From NCBI GenBank assembly GCA_028288775.1, contig JAQGHP010000481.1, positions 1-20,032 of the forward strand: a stretch of 20,032 nt of DNA. Direction: 5' to 3'. Origin of the DNA: Phycisphaerales bacterium (GTDB lineage Bacteria > Planctomycetota > Phycisphaerae > Tepidisphaerales > Tepidisphaeraceae). The notes under the pieces are model-generated. The model was not told the DNA's origin, did not search any database, and saw only the letters and a list, made by a program, of their open reading frames with translations. The position numbers were made by a program, and so were the translations under genes. How positions within the stretch are numbered: the first letter of the stretch is position 1; every line of letters starts with the position of its first letter. This document shows, in pieces, positions 1 through 7,961 of the stretch.

Positions 1-39
1 ATCGCGGAGGTAGGCTTTAACAATGTTAGAGAATTTCAT
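1..39 (-). CDS. Partial Flp-type pilin, N-terminal 13 residues
   Basis: Only the first 13 codons are in the window (MKFSNIVKAYLRD); the gene continues beyond the left edge. The start is well supported: a strong AGGAGG Shine-Dalgarno sits 6 bases upstream of the ATG on the minus strand. The short basic-hydrophobic leader resembles that of the complete Flp-like pilin just upstream (149-322), where the equivalent segment leads into the DERG-x-E processing region. The pair is therefore probably tandem pilin paralogues, as is common at tad loci. The assignment rests on the leader and on position, because the E-Y/W-x hydrophobic core is outside the window. It could be another small exported protein. 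Confidence 0.55.
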   Translation of the reverse strand, partial: MKFSNIVKAYLRD

Positions 40-73
40 GGCGAACCTCCTACAACAATGGACCATGCCTTTG

Positions 74-114
74 CGGGCCGCGCGGGGCATCGCCGGGGAG
101 CCCCGTGCGGCCCG
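74..114 (-). other. Strong GC hairpin between the two pilin genes
   Basis: Arms at 74-88 and 100-114 pair over 15 positions with one G-T wobble around an 11-base loop. No T-run follows on either strand, so it is not a textbook intrinsic terminator. It lies between the upstream pilin (ending at 149) and the downstream pilin (starting at 39) on the same strand. There it could set unequal transcript levels by partial termination or by protecting a processed mRNA end; this role is inferred. Confidence 0.5.
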
Positions 115-148
115 ATGCATAGACGAATAAATATCCCCAGGTCGCGAA

Positions 149-322
149 TTAGGTGGTCGCGTTCTGGAGGGTCTGGAACTTGGTGACGACGTGGTTGCCG
201 AGCGTGCCGACGACGGTCACGAGACCGACGACGATGAGGGCGGCGAGGACACCCCACTCGACGGTTTCCATGCCACGCTCATCACTCAGAAAACGGACGG
301 ACCAATTACGAAGAACCTTCAT
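149..322 (-). CDS. Flp/type IVb pilin
   Basis: This 57-residue protein was read directly from the minus strand; it is a short frame easily missed by gene callers. The N-terminus is short and basic (MKVLRNWSVRFLSDERG) and is followed by METVEWGVLAALIVVGLVTV. That is the arrangement of Flp-family pilins: a processing site near a conserved Glu, then one hydrophobic helix at about residues 23-40 and a short polar tail. After prepilin peptidase cleavage such subunits are assembled by the Tad secretion machine into adhesive pili. Tyr is usual after the Glu, whereas Trp is found here (VEWG). A GGGAGA purine run lies just upstream of the ATG. A second pilin-like gene follows at the left edge; no tad machinery genes are visible. 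Confidence 0.8.
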   Translation of the reverse strand: MKVLRNWSVRFLSDERGMETVEWGVLAALIVVGLVTVVGTLGNHVVTKFQTLQNATT

Positions 323-419
323 GACATCTCCCTATTGCGGGCGGGGCTGGCGTGCCGCACAGCTACCAGCTGGTGCGCGATGCACGAAGACGACGCCCGA
401 CGTTCGAACTACTCGCGGG

Positions 420-440
420 CCGGCCGAAACTTTCGGCCGG
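420..440. repeat. Perfect 10-bp palindrome
   Basis: CCGGCCGAAA and TTTCGGCCGG flank a single C, about 100 bases upstream of the pilin start. With such a tight centre an RNA hairpin would open to about 8 bp. No T-run follows on either strand. It may be a protein-binding site or a hairpin in the pilin leader. Confidence 0.45.
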
Positions 441-498
441 TTAAACCCGCAGACCCCGTGGTTTTCCCCACGCGGAACATCGCAAACCGCAACCAACA

Positions 499-519
499 TT
501 GCATTGGTAATCAATGCAA
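499..519. promoter_or_regulatory. Operator-like inverted repeat
   Basis: TTGCATTG and CAATGCAA are perfect 8-bp arms separated by 5 bases (GTAAT). Their size, spacing and AT-rich centre resemble a dimeric repressor or activator site. It lies about 180 bases upstream of the pilin ATG on the minus strand. No regulator gene is visible, so the role is inferred. Confidence 0.35.
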
Positions 520-1385
520 CTGATCGCGGCAACCCGGGACGCCACAGGCATCAAGGCCCCGCCCGCAGAGCGCGGACTGGGATACCGAGCCAAATGCCTC
601 CCGGCCGATAATGTCATTAGCCCCACCGAAGGCTCGTGCGCAACGGACACCCGTCAATACGGGAAGACCGCCACGAGTAGCCGCCGGCACCCATCATCCC
701 TGACGTGCAAGTCAAATTAAGAGCGCGAAGGTTAGCCCCGTTCCCATTGCACGTCGCCCCGTCTCACGGACTTCCCCAAGCAACTCTCAAAAACTGGTCA
801 ATACAAGGCAGAACTTTCTCTTCAATTAGTCTGATGAAATCATATGGAAATAGCAAGTTAAAAATTTCCCCGCGACAGGCGCCGCAAGCTCGCCCCGAAT
901 ACCTGCATGAAATCTACCAATTCCAATATAACAGACATCTCAATTTATTGATCTGACGTGGGAGAGGGCCCGGGGGCGGCGGCTAAGTCCGCTTCATTAA
1001 TACACATGTGGATCATTGCCATCGACGGCCGGCCCGCCAGGTTGAATCACGCCCGCCGGTGAAGTTATGCCCGCGCCGCGACGCCCACGGACATATTGGG
1101 CAATAATGTTAAAAATAAAATATCGTTTTGGTAGTATTTTTTCGGAGTAATCCCCATAACGGAAAACCGCACAACCGGATTACCCCGCACACGTGGTGAA
1201 GTGCGGCTTGTCGAGGGGCCGACGCCCGCGCGAAACGCCTTGACCGAATCGACGCATGTCATACGATACACCGTCGCCATTCGGAGTTCCTTTCAAAAGA
1301 CTTCATCGCCGCGACACGCAGCGGCCCCCGCCCCCGCGCGGCGAACCGGCCCCACTCCCACGCGATCGTCAGCACCGAGCCCGCT

Positions 1386-2939
1386 ATGACAACCGCAGCG
1401 GACACCTTTCCCCATCATTCGAAGACAGCCTCCGCCGGCGCAAGACGGCTGGCGAACGTCGCGGCATTGGCCGCGGTCGCGATCCTCTTTCTCGCCAAGG
1501 CCAGCCCGCAAAACACGCTTGACCTCGATCTCTTCCATCAGATGGCCCTCGTACGGGCCGCGGTGCAAGCCGGTTCGATGCCGATCCAGGACGTCTTCGC
1601 CTACACCTCCGTCCCCGGCCCATCCGTCCACTATGAATGGGGGAACGGCGCCGTCGCCTACGTCGTGACGTCCGCCTTCGGCACGCCGGGCTTACTGGTC
1701 CTCAAATATTCCCTCACTGCCCTTACCGCCGCCCTGGCCATCTACGTAGCACGGCAGCGGAAGGCGACGTGGGCGGTGATCTGCGCCCTCTCCCCCGGCG
1801 CGGCCCTGCTCATGTCGATGGGGTTTACGACGATTCGCGCCGGGCTCTTTACGCTCTTCTTTTGCGCGCTCGTACTTGCCCTGCTGGAAGGCGACCGCCG
1901 GGGGAAGCGCACGTGGATTTTGCCGTGGTTCGTCGTATACGTCGCGTGGCTGAACATTCACCCAGGGTTCATCGTCGGGGCGGGGCTGATGGGATTGTAT
2001 TGGCTGGAGCGGGTGATCCGGTATCGGCAGCCGCAGTGGCATCTGATTGGCGCGGGCATCGCCATGCTCCTTCTGGTGCTGGTCAATCCGTACGGTCGGC
2101 TATACCCGGTCGCACTGTGGCACGCGCTGACGCAGACGCTGCCGCCCATTCCCGAATGGCTGCCGATATGGCGCTGCAAAGACTGGCCATGCGTCGCGAT
2201 CTATTTCCTCACCGTGGCGCTGGCAATCTCGGCAATCCTCCGCGCGGGCTGGCGCAGGTGCGAGGGGGTGCTCATGCTGGCGGTCTGCACGGTCGCCGCG
2301 TTCCAACATATACGGCACCTCTATTTGTACGCTCTGGTGTGGTTCTGCTACGTGCCCGGCTGGCTGACGCTCTCCCCGATGGGCCAGGCCATCACGCGTG
2401 TATGGGAACGGCGGCCGCGCATCGTGGCCGCCTCCTGCGTGGTCATTAGTCTCGTCTTCGTTCCCACGATCCTCTCCGCCAAACCGTGGGCGCTGCACAT
2501 GCCTGTCGCCCTCGACGACCCGGACAACGTTCGCGAAAATCTGCTCTACCCCGGCAACGCCGTCGAATATCTCAAGCGCGTCCAGTTCCACGGCAACGTG
2601 ATGACGCATTACAACGATGGCTCATACGTGATGTGGCACCTCTGGCCATCGGTAAAAATCGGCCTCGATAGCCGCAACGACGTGGGCTACTCCTACGCGT
2701 TCATCATGGAAGTGCTCAACTTCTACCGCGGCTCTCCCGGCTGGCACGACACGCTCACCCGCTACCCCACCGATCTCGTGCTGGTAAAGCGTTCCTTTCC
2801 CCTGGCAAAGCTGATGGCGTCCGGCACCGATTGGCATCGCGTCTACCGCGACGACTCGTACGAGCTTTGGGCACGGCCGGGATTGCAATTGCCCGAGGAA
2901 GACCGGACCGGGCAGCCGCTCACCGCGACATTTCCATGA
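1386..2939 (+). CDS. GT-C-like polytopic membrane protein
   Basis: This 517-residue protein has many hydrophobic segments between about residues 22 and 370 and a soluble C-terminal part. After the first membrane segment it reads DLDLFHQMALVRA, then an IQDVFAYTSVPG segment and YEWGNGAVAY. This matches the first-loop pattern of planctomycete GT-C-like proteins (acidic D-x-D, then D-x-F-x-YT and H/Y-E-W). GT-C enzymes transfer sugars from polyprenyl-phosphate donors on the outer face of the membrane. The C-terminal part (GSYVMWHLWP, then GLDSRNDVGYS) is also seen in such proteins. No Shine-Dalgarno precedes the ATG. The stop overlaps the next start as ATGA, so the two are probably co-translated. 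Donor, acceptor and true catalytic activity cannot be told from sequence. Confidence 0.7.
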   Translation: MTTAADTFPHHSKTASAGARRLANVAALAAVAILFLAKASPQNTLDLDLFHQMALVRAAVQAGSMPIQDVFAYTSVPGPSVHYEWGNGAVAYVVTSAFGTPGLLVLKYSLTALTAALAIYVARQRKATWAVICALSPGAALLMSMGFTTIRAGLFTLFFCALVLALLEGDRRGKRTWILPWFVVYVAWLNIHPGFIVGAGLMGLYWLERVIRYRQPQWHLIGAGIAMLLLVLVNPYGRLYPVALWHALTQTLPPIPEWLPIWRCKDWPCVAIYFLTVALAISAILRAGWRRCEGVLMLAVCTVAAFQHIRHLYLYALVWFCYVPGWLTLSPMGQAITRVWERRPRIVAASCVVISLVFVPTILSAKPWALHMPVALDDPDNVRENLLYPGNAVEYLKRVQFHGNVMTHYNDGSYVMWHLWPSVKIGLDSRNDVGYSYAFIMEVLNFYRGSPGWHDTLTRYPTDLVLVKRSFPLAKLMASGTDWHRVYRDDSYELWARPGLQLPEEDRTGQPLTATFP

Positions 2940-4744
2940 GGCGCGCCTGGCCCATCCTCCTCGCGCTGCTGATCGGCGTGCCGCTGATCGGCGTGCCGCT
3001 GATCGCGATCCACTTGCTCGACCCGCGCTGGGTGCCGCTGGCGGTAGCCGTGGCGGTCGGCCTGCTCGCGAGGGTGCCGGCGCTAAACGGCCGCGTCGCG
3101 CCGCTTCTCGAAAGCTGCCGCCGTCCTTCCCCCCGCGCGCTGCGTTGGACAACGCTCGCGGTTGGGGCGCTCTCCGTCGCGTACTTCGTCTTCACTGCCT
3201 TTCATCAGCACCGCGACCTGTTCCCGCGCCTGCATGATGAGCACAGTTACCTCATTCAATCCCGGATGATCGCGGCGGGCCGCCTCTGGGAGCCGCAGCA
3301 TCCGCTCGCCGACTTCTTCGACAATTTCTACATGCTCGCCCGCCCCGTGTACGCCCCCATCTACTTCCCCGGCACCGCCCTGCTCAACGCTCCGTTCGTG
3401 CGCCTCGGACTCCCCTACTGGACGATGCCCGTCCTAGCGTCCGGCCTCGTCGTCGCGCTGAGCTATCGTCTGGTCACGTTGATGATCGACGGCCTCGCCG
3501 GCCTGACCGCCGCGGCCCTGGTCATCAGCGCCTGGGGCCTGCGCGAATTCTCCACCATCGTCATGGCCCAAGCGCCCATGGCCCTGTTCGCATTGCTCAT
3601 GGTCGCGGCATGGCTCGCATGGCGGCGCGAACACCGCGCCCGCTGGGCGGCGGCGCTGGGCGCCTGCATGGGATGGGCTGCGATTATCCGGCCCGTCGAT
3701 GCGCTCGCCTTCGCGCTTCCGATCGCATTCGCCATCGCGCTGGAGGCGCGAGCGCTCCCCGCACGCAGACGCATCATCGCCGCGGCAGTCCTGCTCTTAG
3801 CCGCAGCCCCCTTCCTCGCGCTGCAAGCCGTCTTCGACCGGGGCACGACCGGCAGCGCATGGAAAACCCCCTACGCCGCATATCTCCATCAAGACCAGCC
3901 CGGCAGCGAATTCGGCTTCCACGCCTTCCGCCCGGGTATCCGCCCCGCCGCCCCGCTTCCACAGAAGCAGCAGTATTTCGAGCAATACCGCCTGAAGGAA
4001 ATTCAGGCCCATTCACTGGGGAACTTTGCTGAAGACTTAAAATTCCGGTCGCAGCTCACAGTGCTTGCCACGCTTCCCGCCGGCCTCCTCGCGGTGCTAC
4101 TGCTTGCCGCTCCATTTGGACTATCGAGCCGTCCCCGCCAGGTTTTCTTCGCCGCCGTCCCGCTTTTCCTGCTCCTCTACGCCTTCAATCCGTTCTTCCT
4201 GGTCCACTATCCCGTCCCGCTGATTCCGGTGATGGCCTTCGCGGTGGCGCTGGCGGTGCATGTCCTTTCCCGCGCCGGATCGTCCGCCGGCCCCGACCCG
4301 CACACCAGCACGTTCCTCACCTTGATCGTGCTGGCGCTGTGCGCCAGTTCGCTGCCCGAATTTCGCCGCGATGTTCGTGACGGGACTATCCCCGCCATGC
4401 CGCTCACCGCGCTCGTCCACCGTCAGCTCGCGGCGCAAGTCCAAGTCCCCGCGGTCGTCCTCTTCCATTTCCGCCCCACCGACAACCCCGTCGAGGAGCC
4501 GGCCTACACCGATGACGTAGCCTGGCCGGATGATTCCCCGCTCATCCGCGCCCACGACCTGGGCCCGCGCAACATCGAAATCGCCCGCTACTACGCCCGC
4601 CTCCAGCCTGACCGCCACTTCTACCTCCTCGATCGCCAGGAAAACGCCGGCCGCCAAACGTTGGTCCTCCACCCCCTGGGCGACGCGAAGGAATATCTGT
4701 CGAAGCTTGAAGCAAGCACCCCGGCAAACGGGCAGAAGAGTTGA
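2936..4744 (+). CDS. GT39/PMT-like GT-C membrane glycosyltransferase
   Basis: This is a 602-residue polytopic protein. I chose the ATG at 2936 because it overlaps the preceding stop as ATGA; a longer reading from 2831 would run through the upstream gene. The first external loop carries LHDEHSYLIQSRMIAAGRLW, the acidic DE-x-x-YL signature of GT39-related GT-C enzymes, followed by the usual HPLADFFDNFY and a Y-x-P-x-YFPG segment. About ten hydrophobic segments follow, then a soluble C-terminal tail of about 100 residues. The likely role is sugar transfer from a lipid-linked donor, paired with the GT-C-like protein before it. A 15-bp tandem duplication (2971-3000) gives a repeated LIGVP in the first membrane segment. 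The stop codon touches the left end of the inverted-repeat element. Confidence 0.75.
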   Translation: MRRAWPILLALLIGVPLIGVPLIAIHLLDPRWVPLAVAVAVGLLARVPALNGRVAPLLESCRRPSPRALRWTTLAVGALSVAYFVFTAFHQHRDLFPRLHDEHSYLIQSRMIAAGRLWEPQHPLADFFDNFYMLARPVYAPIYFPGTALLNAPFVRLGLPYWTMPVLASGLVVALSYRLVTLMIDGLAGLTAAALVISAWGLREFSTIVMAQAPMALFALLMVAAWLAWRREHRARWAAALGACMGWAAIIRPVDALAFALPIAFAIALEARALPARRRIIAAAVLLLAAAPFLALQAVFDRGTTGSAWKTPYAAYLHQDQPGSEFGFHAFRPGIRPAAPLPQKQQYFEQYRLKEIQAHSLGNFAEDLKFRSQLTVLATLPAGLLAVLLLAAPFGLSSRPRQVFFAAVPLFLLLYAFNPFFLVHYPVPLIPVMAFAVALAVHVLSRAGSSAGPDPHTSTFLTLIVLALCASSLPEFRRDVRDGTIPAMPLTALVHRQLAAQVQVPAVVLFHFRPTDNPVEEPAYTDDVAWPDDSPLIRAHDLGPRNIEIARYYARLQPDRHFYLLDRQENAGRQTLVLHPLGDAKEYLSKLEASTPANGQKS

Positions 4745-5373
4745 ACCGCCAAGGCGCCAAGACGCCGAGGAAAACGCGGAAAGGGATCTGTGTTTGGGCG
4801 GAATGCCCCTCCCGGCACAGAGCCCACAGAGGCCACAACGAGCACAGAGAAGAAGGAGCAGGGGAATCAGAGATTGAGGTAGTAGGTTACGATCCGGTGA
4901 AGCCCATTGCCCATTTTTGCATAAGGCCGAAATCGGGGCAATCATGGGCAATGATGGGCAATGGGCCCCCGGACGGCGCGTTGCATTTTCCTCCACAAAC
5001 AACTGCTTAGCAACGACTTACGAGAATTCATCATCGATCCCTTCTCGGTTCGATTTGCAAGCGAAATATCAGGCAATATTATGCTAAATTGCCCCGCTTT
5101 TTGCCCCAATCGCCCATAAATGGCCCCAATTTGGCGCGCGATGGGCAATGGGCCGCCGAGAGGGAATAGCTCCCACGCCCGCTCTCAATTGGGCGCAATA
5201 GACGATTGGGAGAAGGACGAATTTGCATCCTCTGTGCTCTTTGTGGCCTCTGTGGCCTCTGTGCCCATCATCCAAGACCGCGCCGACCTGCTTTTCTTTC
5301 CCGCCTCCGCGTCTCTGCCCCTCCGCGTTCAATTCTCCGCATCTTCCTCGGCGTCTTGGCGCCTTGGCGGTTC
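4743..5373. repeat. MITE-like element with nested inverted arms
   Basis: The outer arms 4743-4772 and 5344-5373 are a perfect 30-bp inverted repeat built on GCCAAGGCGCC. Inside them, 4814-4850 and 5229-5265 are inverted copies differing at only about two or three of 37 positions; they are rich in the CACAGAG/GGCCACAGAGG motif. The core repeats GGGCAAT/ATTGCCC words many times, including a 15-base direct repeat at 4953-4967 and 5140-5154. No transposase or other gene is inside. It lies between two convergent genes and could fold into a long bidirectional hairpin that blocks read-through. Similar CAAGGCGCCAAG and CACAGAGGCCACAG intergenic repeats are familiar from several phyla. Mobility is inferred. 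Confidence 0.7.
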
Positions 5374-5437
5374 GACTCCTCTGCTTCACGGAGAAGAGGC
5401 CATCAGCGAACCAAGTAAGCGACGCGCCCAGAGCACG

Positions 5438-6595
5438 TCATCGCGCCGCAGCGCCTTGCGGAACGGTAAGCGACACCCCCGGCCCGCGATATTCAACGCC
5501 AAGAAATAAGGCGAGCGTCGCCGCGACGTCTGCGAACGTATCGCGATACCCGAGATCCCCGGCAAGTCCTCCATGCCCCACCAACACGGGCACCTCCTCG
5601 CGCGTGTGATCGGTCCCGCGAAACGTCGGATCATTCCCATGGTCGGCGGTGATGACGAGCAAATCGTCCCCCTCACATTGCGGGAGAAACTCGCCCAGCC
5701 ACCGGTCAAACTCCGCCAACGCCCGCGCGTACCCCTCCGGATCCCGGCGATGCCCGTAGGCGGTGTCGAAATCGACAAGGTTCGCGAAGACCAGACCCTC
5801 GCGCGTCCGCCGCCAGACGTTGGCGATCTCCCGCATGCCTTCGTCGTTGTCGGCAGTCGGGCGGGAGGCGCAAATCCCCGCGCCGTCGAAGAGATCGGAA
5901 ATCTTGCCGATGCCCGTCACCGGAATGCCGGCCTCCGAAATCGCGTCGAGCACCGTCCCCGGTGGATGCATGGAAAAATCATGCCGCCGCCCCGTTCGTA
6001 CGAACGCGCCGGCGGTTCCGACGAACGGCCGCGCAATCACCCGCCCGATCCGGTACGCGTCCGCCAGCCGCCGTGCGACCCGGCACACCTCGTACAAGCG
6101 CCCGACCCCAAACCGCTCCTCATGCGCCGCAATCTGAAGCACCGAGTCCGCGGACGTGTAGAGGATCGGCCGGCCGGTCCGCAACTGTTCGGGGCCCAGA
6201 TCCTCAATGATCTGCGTTCCGCTCGCGGCAAAGTTCCCAATGAACCGCACGCCCGTCTCAGCTTCAATCGCCGAAATGAGCGACAACGGGAAACGCTCGA
6301 ACACCCCGAAAGGCTCTTCGAGCACCACCCCGGCCAGTTCCCAATGCCCGGTCGTACTGTCCTTCCCGGCCGACCGCGGGCGCATGCGCCCGTACGCCGC
6401 GAACGGTGCTTCCACCGGGTCGCGATTGACAATATTGCCCAGGCCGAGCTTCCAGCAATTCGGCAGCGCCGCTTGCAACCACGGCACGCGATCGAGCAGA
6501 TGGCCCAGCGTGTCCGCGCCTTCGTCCCCATACTCCGCGGCGTCCGGCGCGTGCCCGATGCCGACGCTGTCCAACACGATCAGCAGGGCTCTCAT
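5438..6595 (-). CDS. deoB: Phosphopentomutase
   Basis: This enzyme interconverts ribose-1-phosphate and ribose-5-phosphate, and the deoxyribose equivalents, in the cytoplasm. The 385-residue protein shows the alkaline-phosphatase-superfamily motifs of DeoB in order. VLDSVGIGHAPDA carries metal ligand D9. KDSTTGHWE (78-86) holds the phosphorylated Thr, probably T82. NLVDFDTAYGHRRD (272-285) and ADHGNDPTFRGTDHTREEVP (317-336) supply the second metal site. The length is normal for bacterial DeoB. It is the last gene of the minus-strand run, and its ATG overlaps the preceding stop as ATGA. No deoA, deoD or other nucleoside-salvage gene is nearby, so its place in a sugar-modification cluster is unusual. 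Confidence 0.95.
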   Translation of the reverse strand: MRALLIVLDSVGIGHAPDAAEYGDEGADTLGHLLDRVPWLQAALPNCWKLGLGNIVNRDPVEAPFAAYGRMRPRSAGKDSTTGHWELAGVVLEEPFGVFERFPLSLISAIEAETGVRFIGNFAASGTQIIEDLGPEQLRTGRPILYTSADSVLQIAAHEERFGVGRLYEVCRVARRLADAYRIGRVIARPFVGTAGAFVRTGRRHDFSMHPPGTVLDAISEAGIPVTGIGKISDLFDGAGICASRPTADNDEGMREIANVWRRTREGLVFANLVDFDTAYGHRRDPEGYARALAEFDRWLGEFLPQCEGDDLLVITADHGNDPTFRGTDHTREEVPVLVGHGGLAGDLGYRDTFADVAATLALFLGVEYRGPGVSLTVPQGAAAR

Positions 6596-7455
6596 GCGCA
6601 GCCTCCCACGCTTATCGCTGGCTCCATCTCGAGCTTTTGATGAATCGTCTGCCGGTGCTTTTCCCAGTGCCCGGTCATCCAGTCGTCTGCAGGGCGATCG
6701 TAGTAATCCCAGGGAATATGACGGCTGTTGAGTCCCACAAAATGCGCCCCGTACAAACCCAGCCCCGGCCTGTGAGGCCAGAACGGGGAACAGACCGAAA
6801 CCTCATCCAGCAAGACCGCGCCCGGCGCCCCGCCTGGATAGGGAGACAGGGCCGCGGTCTGCAACCCCTGTTCGTCCAGCTCCGACGTCAGCCTGATCCC
6901 GTGGCCATGGACCGCATCCGCCCCCGCCAGCGCGCGGCGCAGCGCCGCCTCAAGATCAAAGCCCGGCGGCAGCCCGCGAATCCCCGCGTTCCGCGGCTCC
7001 CGCGCGCACAGCGTCTCGAATTGCCCGTAGCACGCGCGGACGTCCTCGGCCATGAGGCACCCGCCGTCGTCCCGCGATAGCCAGTGCCCAATCGTCGGCG
7101 GCAATCCCCAGAGAATGCAGTCGTTATCAAGCGACAGCTCGAACCTACCGGGATGGACGCGCAGCGGCGCGAGCTTCCACCCCACGCCTTCGGCCATGGC
7201 CTCGTCGAACCGCTCGTGCAGGAATTGCGGCATCGCGTTCGTCGCGTCGAGCCATTCGACGGGGCCCGGCACCGGGCCAACCTGGGCCCGTGCCCGACCG
7301 GGCGAAATCTTGTTTACACAAACCGTGTACGCCGCGTTCCCCCCGAAAATCCGCCACGCGCCCCGGATGGAAAGCCCCAGGGCCTCGAAGCCCCGATCGC
7401 TGACGTCGCCGATTGTCCAGCGGATTCCGATGTCGCCCCGGGGCGCTGGGGTCAT
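6592..7455 (-). CDS. Unrecognised GT-A-like protein
   Basis: I cannot name this 287-residue protein. It starts WTIGDVSDRGFEALGLSIRGAWRIFG, like the first strand-helix unit of a nucleotide-sugar transferase fold. At about residues 95-107 it has HPGRFELSLDNDCIL, where DND resembles the D-x-D metal motif of GT-A enzymes. Later come a conserved-looking CLMAEDVRACYGQFE, then NAGIRGLPPGFDLE and SELDEQGLQTAAL. There is no signal peptide or membrane segment. The ATG at 7455 was chosen because it overlaps the GNAT stop as ATGA; extending upstream would run into the GNAT gene. Its own stop overlaps the deoB start the same way. The context suggests a glycosyltransferase acting on the product of this cluster. 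That is inference from motif shape and position. Confidence 0.55.
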   Translation of the reverse strand: MTPAPRGDIGIRWTIGDVSDRGFEALGLSIRGAWRIFGGNAAYTVCVNKISPGRARAQVGPVPGPVEWLDATNAMPQFLHERFDEAMAEGVGWKLAPLRVHPGRFELSLDNDCILWGLPPTIGHWLSRDDGGCLMAEDVRACYGQFETLCAREPRNAGIRGLPPGFDLEAALRRALAGADAVHGHGIRLTSELDEQGLQTAALSPYPGGAPGAVLLDEVSVCSPFWPHRPGLGLYGAHFVGLNSRHIPWDYYDRPADDWMTGHWEKHRQTIHQKLEMEPAISVGGCA

Positions 7456-7961
7456 GACCGACTCCTTGGCGCAAGTGCGAGCAGCGCCTTTCGCATTACC
7501 CAGTGCCCGGACTGCGGCATATCCTCGTACGGGCGATAGCCAAGCCGCGTATAGAATCGCCGGGCGGAGGGGTTGTCGTGCCTCACGGTTATTTCCACCT
7601 CGACACATCCGCTTTCCCGGCAGACCTGCTCGGCCGCCGCAACCAGTCGGGCACCGATCCCCAGGTTCTGCAGACTCGGGAAAACTCGGACCGCCCAGAG
7701 TACGGCCACGGCTTCTTCCTCCCGCCGCGAGAAGTCGAGCCATGCCTGCCCGGAGGCGACGCCGTTGACGTCCGCCACGAGCATCGCCCCTTGGTTCTCA
7801 CGGTGCTGCTCGAACGTCGAGCGGATCAACTCGCGGTGCGATTCAAACAATCCGAACCACTCCAGGGTCGGCAAGTCCTCTTCCCGGCAAGGGCGAATGC
7901 GAGCGGTCATCTCGACCGAAAACGGCGCGAACGGATCAGGGCTCCCGGGCTGCTGCGGCAT
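7452..7961 (-). CDS. GNAT-family N-acetyltransferase
   Basis: This is a cytoplasmic acetyl-CoA-dependent acyltransferase of about 169 residues. The GNAT core begins at IRPCREEDLPTLEWF. It contains the acetyl-CoA loop region AVRVFPSLQNLGIGARLVAAAEQ (the Q-x-x-GIG variant of Q/R-x-x-G-x-G/A) and ends with the typical DNPSARRFYTRLGYRPYE strand-helix. The start is uncertain. ATG at 7961 overlaps the preceding gene by 26 bases, while ATG at 7910 gives a compact 152-residue GNAT; neither has a Shine-Dalgarno. I prefer 7961 because the extra codons keep the high third-position GC of the gene. The stop overlaps the next start as ATGA. The substrate is unknown. Beside a PIG-L deacetylase and inositol phosphate synthase, N-acylation of a deacetylated amino sugar is a reasonable guess. 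Confidence 0.8.
   Translation of the reverse strand: MPQQPGSPDPFAPFSVEMTARIRPCREEDLPTLEWFGLFESHRELIRSTFEQHRENQGAMLVADVNGVASGQAWLDFSRREEEAVAVLWAVRVFPSLQNLGIGARLVAAAEQVCRESGCVEVEITVRHDNPSARRFYTRLGYRPYEDMPQSGHWVMRKALLALAPRSRS

Larger units (their letters stand above)
323..1385. other. About 1.06 kb without a convincing gene
   Basis: This stretch separates the minus-strand pilins from the plus-strand membrane-protein gene, so promoters for both should lie here. No frame gives recognisable protein sequence. It holds two clear palindromes (420-440 and 499-519, listed separately) and two AT-richer patches, at about 780-955 and 1090-1140, that stand out from the GC-rich background. The second patch is the likeliest place for a promoter of the downstream gene, but no well-spaced -35/-10 pair was found. 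Confidence 0.5.

Noticed and set aside
831..850. CTGATGA followed shortly by GAAA, suggesting a hammerhead ribozyme core
   Set aside because: The bases between the two motifs cannot form stem II with a loop, and no flanking stems I or III were found.
846..862. GAAATAGCAAGTTAAAA, identical to part of the well-known Cas9 guide/tracrRNA scaffold
   Set aside because: The match stops after this short word. The rest of the scaffold, a CRISPR repeat, and any cas gene are all absent, so I treat it as coincidence in an AT-rich patch.
705..956. 83-residue plus-strand frame in the AT-richer patch
   Set aside because: No recognisable motif, no Shine-Dalgarno, and composition that changes along its length; not supported as a gene.
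4741..5373. Several short open frames inside the inverted-repeat element
   Set aside because: They are translations of the repeat motifs on both strands, with mirrored residues and no family signal.
5573..6640. Long plus-strand open frame opposite deoB
   Set aside because: It lies entirely opposite a canonical phosphopentomutase gene and has no recognisable motif; it is a GC-rich shadow frame.
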